A DNA stretch of 64,000 nt from assembly GCA_023381515.1 (NCBI GenBank), contig JAMCQI010000070.1:1-64000 (forward strand), given 5' to 3'. The position numbers and the translations under genes are program-made. Position 1 is the first letter of the stretch. Each line of letters opens with the position of its first letter. A model generated the notes under the pieces. The model had not been told where the DNA came from, did not search any database, and saw only the letters and a program-made list of their open reading frames with translations. The stretch is from Chloroflexota bacterium. Its GTDB lineage: Bacteria; Chloroflexota; Anaerolineae; UBA4142. Of this stretch, positions 33,922-40,905 are shown piece after piece.

Positions 33922-35825
33922 ACTCCAGGCTCCAGAGCCCCGCGCAGCTGGACGAGTACCGGGCACGTCAGCGCGCAGCCCACGACCCTTCCCGCCCCTG
34001 CCTCAATATTTGCGGTGGTACCGGCTGCCAGGCGAGCGGTGCCGACCGGTTGATTGCGGCGGCAAATGCGGCGGCAGTCAATGCCGCGATCGACGGCCGT
34101 GACCGTTTGTCCATACGTGTGACCGGCTGTCCCGGTTTTTGCGAACAGGGCCCCATCGTGGTAATTCAACCCGAGGGGATTTTTTATGCCCGTGTCCGGC
34201 CGGAGGACATGGCCGAAATCGTCTTCGAAACCGTCCTCGGGCACCGCCTCGTCGACCGCCTCTTGTACACCGACCCGGCCACCGGCCAAAAGATCCCCTA
34301 CGAACGTGATATCCCCTTTTACACCAAACAGGCCCGTCTCCTCCTAAATCAGAACGGGTTGGTCGATCCCTGCGAAATCGACGAATACATCGCCGCCGGC
34401 GGCTACGGCTCTCTCGTCCACGCCCTCGATCTGTCTCCGGATCAAATAGTCGAGGCCGTCCTCCGCTCCGGCCTGCGCGGCCGCGGGGGCGCCGGCTTTT
34501 CCACAGGACTCAAATGGCAGACGGCCCGCCGCGCCATGCAAAAATCCGGGACCGGGTTCCTCATCTGCAATGCCGACGAAGGCGACCCCGGCGCCTTTAT
34601 GGACCGCGCACTCGTCGAGGGAAACCCCCACCGGATCTTGGAAGGGATGATCATCGGCGGCTATGCCCTCGGCGCGACTCACGGCTATGTGTACATCCGC
34701 GCCGAATACCCCCTGGCCATCGACCACCTGCGGGTCGCCTTGACGCAAGCTCGCGCGCTCGGCCTCCTCAGCCAGCATATCCTCGGCTCCAACCTTTCCT
34801 TCGACGTCGAAATACGCCTCGGCGCAGGGGCCTTTGTCTGCGGCGAGGAGACTGCGCTCATGGCGAGCATCGAGGGACGCGCGGGCGACCCGCGCCCGCG
34901 TCCCCCCTTTCCCGCCGAGCGCGGACTGTGGGGCCAGCCGACGGTCATCAACAACGTCAAGACCTGGGCTTCCGTTCCCATTATTCTCGACAAGGGCCCC
35001 GAGGCCTACGCGGCGATCGGGACGGAGAAATCCAAGGGGACGATGATCTTTTCGCTCGTCGGCAAGGTGCGCAACACGGGGCTCGTCGAAGTGCCGATGG
35101 GGATTACGCTCCGCGAGTTGATCTTTGGCATCGGCGGCGGCATCCCGAACGGCAAGGCCTTCAAGGCGGCCCAGATCGGCGGACCCTCCGGCGGCTGCAT
35201 CCCGGCCAAGCACCTGGATACATCCATCGATTACGAGTCGCTCACGTCTCTCGGCGCGATCATGGGATCGGGCGGCATGGTCGTGACCGACGAAGATACC
35301 TGCATGGTCGATTTCGCCCGCTATTTTATGAACTTTGTCCAGGAAGAATCGTGCGGCAAATGCGTCCCTTGCCGGCTCGGCACCAAGGCCATCCTCGACG
35401 TCCTGACGCGCATCGCCGAAGGCAAGGCTCAACCGGGCGATATTGAATACCCGGCAGAGCTTGCTGAGCAGGTCAAGTCCTCCTCTCTCTGCGGCCTCGG
35501 CCAGACCGCCCCCAATCCGATCCTGACAACGCTCCGCTATTTTCACGACGAGTATGTCGAGCATGTCGAGAGCCACATCTGCCGTGCGCACGTCTGCAAA
35601 GGCTTGATCCGCTACGAAATCGATCCCGCCGCATGTACCGGCTGCCTCGTCTGCCTGCGCAATTGCGCCTCGAACGCCATCGCCGGCGAAAAACGGAAAC
35701 CACACGTCATCCACGCCGAACTGTGCGCCAAATGCGGCGTCTGCAAGGAGCTGTGCAAATTCAACGCCGTCCGCGTTCTCACCGGCAACGGCCGCCTATC
35801 GAACTACTCAACTATCCAACTATGA
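33918..35825 (+). CDS. NuoF/HndC-like NADH-binding flavoprotein with extra ferredoxin domains
   Basis: 635 residues. N-terminal [2Fe-2S] thioredoxin-like domain (CLNICGGTGC, GCPGFCEQGP), then the NADH/FMN fold (GLRGRGGAGFSTGLKW, NADEGDPGAFMDR), an SLBB segment, the [4Fe-4S] motif ESCGKCVPCRLG with its fourth Cys in SSLCGLG, and a C-terminal pair of [4Fe-4S] sites (CTGCLVCLRNC, CAKCGVCKELC). This build matches the NAD-binding subunits of bifurcating hydrogenases and formate dehydrogenases. The last residues (RLSNYSTIQL) derive from a dispersed DNA repeat. Expected to exchange electrons with NAD(H). Confidence 0.92.
   Translation: MNSRLQSPAQLDEYRARQRAAHDPSRPCLNICGGTGCQASGADRLIAAANAAAVNAAIDGRDRLSIRVTGCPGFCEQGPIVVIQPEGIFYARVRPEDMAEIVFETVLGHRLVDRLLYTDPATGQKIPYERDIPFYTKQARLLLNQNGLVDPCEIDEYIAAGGYGSLVHALDLSPDQIVEAVLRSGLRGRGGAGFSTGLKWQTARRAMQKSGTGFLICNADEGDPGAFMDRALVEGNPHRILEGMIIGGYALGATHGYVYIRAEYPLAIDHLRVALTQARALGLLSQHILGSNLSFDVEIRLGAGAFVCGEETALMASIEGRAGDPRPRPPFPAERGLWGQPTVINNVKTWASVPIILDKGPEAYAAIGTEKSKGTMIFSLVGKVRNTGLVEVPMGITLRELIFGIGGGIPNGKAFKAAQIGGPSGGCIPAKHLDTSIDYESLTSLGAIMGSGGMVVTDEDTCMVDFARYFMNFVQEESCGKCVPCRLGTKAILDVLTRIAEGKAQPGDIEYPAELAEQVKSSSLCGLGQTAPNPILTTLRYFHDEYVEHVESHICRAHVCKGLIRYEIDPAACTGCLVCLRNCASNAIAGEKRKPHVIHAELCAKCGVCKELCKFNAVRVLTGNGRLSNYSTIQL
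35799..35825 (+). repeat. Word-like repeat at the end of the NuoF-like gene
   Basis: CTATCGAACTACTCAACTAT followed by CCAACTATGA supplies the last codons, the stop and the next gene's ATG. The same words occur at 9294-9340 (minus) and 37555-37620. Confidence 0.6.
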
Positions 35826-36490
35826 AACTAACTATCGACAACCATTCCGTTAGCGTGCTCCCCGGCACCACCCTTCTCGAGGCGGCCCGCGCGCACGGCA
35901 TCGCCATCCCGACTCTTTGCTATCACGAGGCTTTGGAACCCTATGCGGCCTGCCGCCTGTGCGTCGTCGAGCTGTCTACCCCACGCGGCCCCAAGTTGGT
36001 CGCGGCCTGCGCCCAGCCGTGCGAAGAGGGCGTGGTCGTCCACACCCATTCTCCCCGAGTGCAGACCTCGCGCCGCGTCACCGCCGAACTCCTTATGGGG
36101 AGCGGCGGCCACCTGCCTCTGGTCCGGGAGGTTGCCCGCGCGATGGGAGTCGAACGCACTCGATCTACGCTTCCTCCCGACGACTGCATCCTTTGCGGTC
36201 TCTGCGTCCGCGCGTGCGACGAGCTCGTCGGTGCCCATGCCATCAGCCTCGCCCAGCGCGGCCTGAAAAAGCACGTCGCGGCCCCGTTCGAAATTGCTTC
36301 TGCGGCCTGCATCGGCTGCGCGACCTGTGTCCTGATCTGTCCCACCGGCGCAATCAAGCTCGCGGACATTACGCCTCCGCCGCACTCGGCCCACGACGCG
36401 CGCACCTGCCGGCTCTGCGGGGAGCAGAGCCTGGGGGCAGAGTTTGCGGATGCTGAAGCCCTCTTGAGAGAAGAGGTGCAGCCGCTATGA
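35822..36490 (+). CDS. HoxU/NuoG-N-terminal-like iron-sulfur subunit
   Basis: 222 residues. A plant-type [2Fe-2S] domain (LCYHEALEPYAACRLCVVEL plus CAQPC) is followed by the linker normally holding a His-Cys [4Fe-4S] site and then two [4Fe-4S] motifs (CILCGLCVRACDE, CIGCATCVLICP). The His-x3-Cys-x2-Cys ligands of the middle cluster are not visible, so that cluster is probably absent. There is no molybdopterin or hydrogenase domain after it, so it serves only as an electron wire. ATGA overlaps on both sides. Confidence 0.88.
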   Translation: MKLTIDNHSVSVLPGTTLLEAARAHGIAIPTLCYHEALEPYAACRLCVVELSTPRGPKLVAACAQPCEEGVVVHTHSPRVQTSRRVTAELLMGSGGHLPLVREVARAMGVERTRSTLPPDDCILCGLCVRACDELVGAHAISLAQRGLKKHVAAPFEIASAACIGCATCVLICPTGAIKLADITPPPHSAHDARTCRLCGEQSLGAEFADAEALLREEVQPL

Positions 36491-37941
36491 CCCAAACCGG
36501 TGTCTTGCTGTGCACCTGCGATGACAAGCTCTGTGCGGATATCGATATCGAGTCGGTAGCCAGTGCCCTTCTTGAGCGCCCGGGCGCCCACCGGATGATC
36601 CAGACCGCGGAGCACATCTGCCTGCCGGACGGGCGGCAAGCTCTGCGCGAGTCGATTCGTGAGCATGGCCTTGACCCGGTTATCATTGCGGCCTGCCCTG
36701 CCCGGTTCCAAGGCAAGCGTCTCGAGCAAGCGTGTCTCGAAGCTGGGCTGCCCCGCAATCGCTGGACACTCGTCGATTGGCGCGAGGGCTGCGCCTGGGC
36801 GCACGCGGGCGACAAGGATGCCGCCACCGCGCGCGCCCTCGACCTCGTCGAAATGGGGATTGCCCGCGCGGAGAACGCTCGCCCGGTCGGAGATGTTGTG
36901 ACCGCGATCCAACCCGGCGTCCTCGTGATCGGCGGTGGAATCGCCGGTCTCACCGCCGCCCGCTCCCTCGCCGAGCGCGGCATTCACACTCTGCTCGTCG
37001 AAAAGGAGCCTCACCTCGGCGGCCAACTCTCTGCTCCCGTCATTGCTCCCGTCATTGCGAGGAGTGTCCTTTACGACGAAGCAATCTCCCCCTCCACTAC
37101 CGAGAGGCCAAGTGTCATTGCGTGGCTTCGTCCGCATTCTGTTGAATCGGCGAACCCGAACCCGTGTCTTGTACGGGCGCAACCTCATCCTTGGCAGGAG
37201 AAGGAGCAGAGTGACCCATCTCTCGCCGCCCTCTCCTCCACCCTGGACGCTGTACTCGATCATCCCAATATCCAGCTGCACCTCAACTCGCACGTCGCCG
37301 CCGTCCACGGCTCGGTCGGCGACTATGTCGTGACGATCGCCCGTTCATTGCAGGAGTCACCCATTACTGCGCACGTCGGCGCCATCGTCGTCGCGACCGG
37401 CGCGCAAGAATATTCCGCCGCCGGCCTCTACCGTCACGACGCTCGCCGCGTCGTCACCCTCTCCGAGTTCGAACGCGAGCTCACTACCCACATTTCCAGC
37501 CCTGCCGCCGAAACAGACTCCCGGTCTCCAACCACTAGACCGTCCGACGACTTGACTAGAAGACCACGTGACTACTCAACGATCGAGCTATCCAACTACT
37601 CAACTACCCAACTATCCAACATCTCGGAGCGAAGCGGAGACCCCGCGCTCTTTGCGGGGCAACCTCCAACTTCCATCATTTTCATCCTCTGCGCCGGTTC
37701 ACGCGACAACCACATCCGCTACTGCTCCAAGGTTTGCTGCCTCGCCGCGCTCCGCCAGGCGGCCCAATTCAAGCGCGCCCATCCAGATACCAGGATCACG
37801 ATTCTCTATCGCGATCTCTACCTGCTCGGGAATGAACACAACGCCGAGCAGGTACGTGATGCCCGCCGCCTCGGGATCGAATTCGTCCGTTACTCGCCCG
37901 CGTATCCCCCGCAAATCGGGGACGACTCTGTCACCTTATGA
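36487..37941 (+). CDS. HdrA-like flavoprotein, N-terminal part (interrupted by in-frame TGA)
   Basis: 484 residues up to TGA at 37939-37941. N-terminal HdrA domain (GVLLCTCDDKLC, AACPARFQ), then the FAD-binding GGGIAGLTAARSLAERG and EKEPHLGGQL, and later CAGSRDNHIRYCSKVCC with the cluster cysteines. The frame continues without any stop after the TGA through residues that belong to the rest of HdrA (DGFFLEPHTRVRP), so this is one gene split by a nonsense codon or a read-through site. Two in-frame segments, about residues 181-250 and 337-394, are translated dispersed repeats. In other organisms HdrA is the flavin-based electron-bifurcating centre of heterodisulfide reductase. Confidence 0.85.
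   Translation: MTQTGVLLCTCDDKLCADIDIESVASALLERPGAHRMIQTAEHICLPDGRQALRESIREHGLDPVIIAACPARFQGKRLEQACLEAGLPRNRWTLVDWREGCAWAHAGDKDAATARALDLVEMGIARAENARPVGDVVTAIQPGVLVIGGGIAGLTAARSLAERGIHTLLVEKEPHLGGQLSAPVIAPVIARSVLYDEAISPSTTERPSVIAWLRPHSVESANPNPCLVRAQPHPWQEKEQSDPSLAALSSTLDAVLDHPNIQLHLNSHVAAVHGSVGDYVVTIARSLQESPITAHVGAIVVATGAQEYSAAGLYRHDARRVVTLSEFERELTTHISSPAAETDSRSPTTRPSDDLTRRPRDYSTIELSNYSTTQLSNISERSGDPALFAGQPPTSIIFILCAGSRDNHIRYCSKVCCLAALRQAAQFKRAHPDTRITILYRDLYLLGNEHNAEQVRDARRLGIEFVRYSPAYPPQIGDDSVTL
37027..37235 (+). repeat. Repeat-derived insertion 1 inside the HdrA gene
   Basis: Contains CATTGCGAGGAG ... GAAGCAATCTCC (37052-37088) and a second partial copy (GTCATTGCGTGGCTTCGTCC, near 37114). 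Translation gives a Ser/Pro-rich stretch with no HdrA similarity, directly after the FAD-binding EKEPHLGGQL. Confidence 0.7.
37497..37668 (+). repeat. Repeat-derived insertion 2 inside the HdrA gene
   Basis: Words of the AACTACTCAACTACC family (37555-37620) followed by CCCCGCGCTCTTTGCGGGG (37641-37659). It is translated as a Ser/Thr-rich stretch ending in GDPALFAGQP just before the conserved CAGSRD segment. Confidence 0.7.
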
Positions 37942-37986
37942 TTCTCTCCCTCCGGCGCGTCGCAAGAGCTCCCGTATGAGCGCCTG

Positions 37987-38880
37987 GTGCTCGCGGTCCC
38001 CCTCGTCCCGCGCGCGGATGCCGGGGCGCTCGCGCATGTCTTGAATTTGGACCGTGACCAGGACGGCTTCTTCCTCGAGCCCCACACGCGCGTACGGCCC
38101 GAGGAGGAAGCCCCGCGCGGGATTTTCATCTGCGGCTCCGCGCACGCCCCCGTCGACGTCGATACGGCTATTCTGCAAGGATTGACCGCGGCCGCGCAGG
38201 CGCTCCGCTGGGTGCAGCAGCGGGAATGGAGGCGGCCCGCGCGCGCAGCGGAAATAAACCCGCGGATTTGCACGGGCTGTGCCCAATGCGTGCAAGCCTG
38301 CGCGTATGGCGCGATTCACCTGCACTATCCGTCTTCGCCCCTTGGCGATGGGCACGGCGACGAGAGACTGCCTCTTGCCGCTGTCGATCCCTGGCTCTGC
38401 CTCGCCTGTGGAAACTGCGCCGTCGCCTGTCCCACCCACGCGGTCGACTTGCCCGAATGCAGCGATCCGCAGATCCTGGCCGAGGTCCGGGCCGCTTTGC
38501 CGGAACGAGAGGACGGTCGCGCGCGCACTCTTGTCTTTGCTTGCCGGTGGAGTGGATTTGCCGCGATGGAGCTCGCGGGGGCGCGCCGGATGACGTGTTC
38601 GCCGCAAGTGCGCGTCGTCGAGCTGCCGTGTTCGGCGCGGCTCGCTCCCACGCACGTGCTTTATGCACTGCTGAACGGCGCCGCCCGCGTGGTCCTCGCT
38701 CTTTGCCCGCCCGACGAGTGCCATTTCGCGAGCGGCAACGTCTTGGCGGAAAAGCGCATCGAGGATTTGCGCGCCGAGCTCGCCGCGCACGGCATCCCTC
38801 CGGAGCGCCTGGCTGTCGCCCGAATGATGGGCGATGATCCGGAAGCATGGGTACGAGCCGTCGCGGAGGCGCACGCCTAG
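37987..38880 (+). CDS. HdrA C-terminal part with 2x[4Fe-4S] and MvhD-like domain
   Basis: 297 residues if begun at GTG 37987; the same frame as the preceding gene is open from 37942. It supplies the end of the HdrA flavin domain (GFFLEPHTRVRPEEEAPRG, IFICGSAHAPVDVDTAI), two [4Fe-4S] sites (CTGCAQCVQAC, CLACGNCAVAC) and an MvhD-type [2Fe-2S] domain (VFACRWSG, ELPCSARL, CPPDECHFASGN). MvhD normally carries electrons from a hydrogenase or dehydrogenase to HdrA. No convincing ribosome site precedes GTG 37987, so read-through or a silent downstream half are both possible. Confidence 0.8.
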   Translation: MLAVPLVPRADAGALAHVLNLDRDQDGFFLEPHTRVRPEEEAPRGIFICGSAHAPVDVDTAILQGLTAAAQALRWVQQREWRRPARAAEINPRICTGCAQCVQACAYGAIHLHYPSSPLGDGHGDERLPLAAVDPWLCLACGNCAVACPTHAVDLPECSDPQILAEVRAALPEREDGRARTLVFACRWSGFAAMELAGARRMTCSPQVRVVELPCSARLAPTHVLYALLNGAARVVLALCPPDECHFASGNVLAEKRIEDLRAELAAHGIPPERLAVARMMGDDPEAWVRAVAEAHA

Positions 38881-38889
38881 AAGGTAGGA

Positions 38890-39035
38890 TATGCCCAAGC
38901 GCACATCACGTCTCACGTTTTACTGTTCACGTTCTACGAATCAAATGACCTAATCGCCATTCACGCATCACGTCTCACGCATCAAGCTATACGTTTTCCG
39001 TTTTACGCTTTACTTTTGTCACCTGTCACATTCTC
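38890..39035 (+). repeat. Word-like repeat between the HdrA and FrhB-like genes
   Basis: Degenerate tandem words such as CACGTCTCACGTTTTAC, GTTCACGTTCTACG and CGTTTTACGCTTTAC fill the 170-base gap. No gene or promoter is evident. Confidence 0.6.
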
Positions 39036-39050
39036 AACGGAGAAACATCC

Positions 39051-40223
39051 ATGACGCGATTATTAGACCAAGTCTGGACCCAGGACCGCTGTGCCGGCTG
39101 CGGCCTCTGCGTTGCCGCATGCTCGAAACAGGTCCTGGAGTGGGACGGAGAGGACCATCCGCGTCTCCGCCACATCGCCAAGAACATTGGGCTCTCCAAA
39201 TTCGACCTCGACACCTGCTCCTTTTGCCAGAAATTCTGCGAGGCTGTCTGCCCGCGTCTGGAACCGGCCGCCCGCTTGCAGCCGCTGACCACCGTGGCGG
39301 CGCGCGCGGTCGGAACTCTCCCGGGCGGTGAACCGAACGATATCGTCCGCAATCTGCTTGTGGCCGCCCGCGGCAGCGGGATGATCGACGGCGCCCTCAT
39401 GATGGATGCCGATCAGACCGGCACGACACAGGCCCGCGTCGTAAGCGGTGCCGGCGAAATCGCGCAGGCGGTCGGATTCCAGCAAATCTGGACGCCTCTC
39501 CTCGAGATGCTCAACCGGGCCGTCTTCGATTTCGGTCTCACTCGTCTGGCCGTCGTCTCGACCCCTTGCGGCAGCCAGGCGCTCCGCCGTCTTCACGACT
39601 CGAAACTCGAGCGCCTCGCGCCCTATCAAAAGGCGATTCGCCTCAACGTCGCCCTTTTCTGCACTGGCGTCTATCCGCCCCATTCGATTCGCGAACTCGT
39701 GGAGACTGGTTTGAATGTCCCACTGGCGAGTGTTCGCAGTATCACCGCGCTCCCACGCCGTAACAGTTTGCGCGTCGACTTGTGGGACAGCACGACGCGC
39801 GAGATGGACCTCGCCGAGGCGGACAAGTCGCTGCGTGCGGGGTGTGCCCGCTGCGATGACTATCTCGGCGAGAGCGCGGACGTGGCGGTTGGATGCGTCG
39901 GCGCCCCGGAAGGCGCGGCCACCGTCGTCGCCCGCACACCCGCCGGCGTGGCCGCTGTGCAGAATGCTCTACAGATGAAATTACTGGAAACCGAGGACGC
40001 GGTAGATGGCGCGGCCCTCGCGCGGGCGAGCGCCGAAAAGGGCCGGCGGGAACGCGCGCAAGCTTTTGATCGGCTCCGTATTCTGATGCTCGATGCGGTC
40101 AGGGACCCGCGACAGCGCGCCCAGGTGCGTCGCGAGCTCGACCTGCTTTATGGAACAACTCGGTCCACCCTAAAAAAGGAGGATGACGGCAATGCTGGCT
40201 GTGGCGACTGCTCTGGATGCTAA
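39051..40223 (+). CDS. FrhB/FdhB-like iron-sulfur flavoprotein
   Basis: 390 residues. N-terminal ferredoxin-type cysteines (CAGCGLCVAAC, then CSFCQKFCEAVCP) lead into the coenzyme F420 hydrogenase beta-subunit fold (TPCGSQALRRL, ALFCTGVYPPHSIREL), with a late CARCDDYLGESADVAVG segment that is conserved in FrhB proteins and an unusual C-terminal CGDCSGC. FrhB proteins bind FAD and usually exchange hydride with F420. In this cluster it probably links the Hdr-type module to the glutamate-synthase-like enzyme. The next gene begins inside its 3' end. Confidence 0.88.
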   Translation: MTRLLDQVWTQDRCAGCGLCVAACSKQVLEWDGEDHPRLRHIAKNIGLSKFDLDTCSFCQKFCEAVCPRLEPAARLQPLTTVAARAVGTLPGGEPNDIVRNLLVAARGSGMIDGALMMDADQTGTTQARVVSGAGEIAQAVGFQQIWTPLLEMLNRAVFDFGLTRLAVVSTPCGSQALRRLHDSKLERLAPYQKAIRLNVALFCTGVYPPHSIRELVETGLNVPLASVRSITALPRRNSLRVDLWDSTTREMDLAEADKSLRAGCARCDDYLGESADVAVGCVGAPEGAATVVARTPAGVAAVQNALQMKLLETEDAVDGAALARASAEKGRRERAQAFDRLRILMLDAVRDPRQRAQVRRELDLLYGTTRSTLKKEDDGNAGCGDCSGC

Positions 40224-40854
40224 AGACCTCGACTTGCCGCAGGTGAGTGCCGCGCTCCGGCGCCTCGCCTCGAGCGAGTCCGTAGAGATTCGGAATGCCG
40301 CGCACCTGCACGGGCTGTGTGCGGGGCTCAAGGAAGGGGAATACACGATTATCGGAGACGCCGGCGACTATCTCGGCGTCCTCAACGACGGCGCGACGAT
40401 CCGCGTGCACGGCCATGTGCGCAACTACGTCGCGGATAACATGACCCGCGGCCTCGTCGTCGTCGAAGGGACCGCCGGCTATGGCGCCGGTCTCTATCCC
40501 TACGGCGGCACCCTCGTCGTTCACGGCAGCGCCGGTGATTTCACCGCCACCATGAACAAGGGCGCCACCATCCTCATCGCCGGCCACGTCGGCGACGAGG
40601 CGGGCACCTATCATCTGGCGGGGGATTTTATCGTCGTCGGGAACGCCGGCTTGAACTTTGGCAATTACTTGATCCGCGGAAATTTGTATCTTGGCGGCGA
40701 GTGCCAGTCCCTGGGCCACAATACGCGCCTGGATGAGATGACCAAAGAGGATCTTCAGAAACTGCGCCGCTATTTCGAAGAGTACGATATCCGGGCGGAC
40801 GTGACCCGTTTTCGAAAAATCGTCGCCAAGTCGACCAAACCCTTCTACGACTGA
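40192..40854 (+). CDS. GXGXG-domain protein (GltB3/MgsB/FwdC-like)
   Basis: 220 residues from ATG 40192, which stands about 9 bases after GGAGG; an ATG at 40183 is too close to that site. The right-handed beta-helix GXGXG repeats are clear (IIGDAGDYLGVLNDGATIRVHGHVRNY, VVEGTAGYGAGLYPYGG, ILIAGHVGDEAGTYHLAGD). This is the structural third module of glutamate synthase that packs against the FMN domain. As a separate gene it is known from archaeal-type glutamate synthase and N-methylglutamate synthase. Confidence 0.88.
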   Translation: MLAVATALDAKDLDLPQVSAALRRLASSESVEIRNAAHLHGLCAGLKEGEYTIIGDAGDYLGVLNDGATIRVHGHVRNYVADNMTRGLVVVEGTAGYGAGLYPYGGTLVVHGSAGDFTATMNKGATILIAGHVGDEAGTYHLAGDFIVVGNAGLNFGNYLIRGNLYLGGECQSLGHNTRLDEMTKEDLQKLRRYFEEYDIRADVTRFRKIVAKSTKPFYD

Positions 40855-40905
40855 TCGCCGGCCCCAGGCCGGGTCGACAAGCGAACCATACCAATGAGGT
40901 GAAGC

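Noticed and set aside
37939..37941. Selenocysteine at the in-frame TGA of the HdrA gene
   Set aside because: Some methanogen Hdr-associated proteins use selenocysteine, but the position here is not a cysteine-ligand site of HdrA and no convincing SECIS-like hairpin follows (only a weak CTCT/AGAG pairing).
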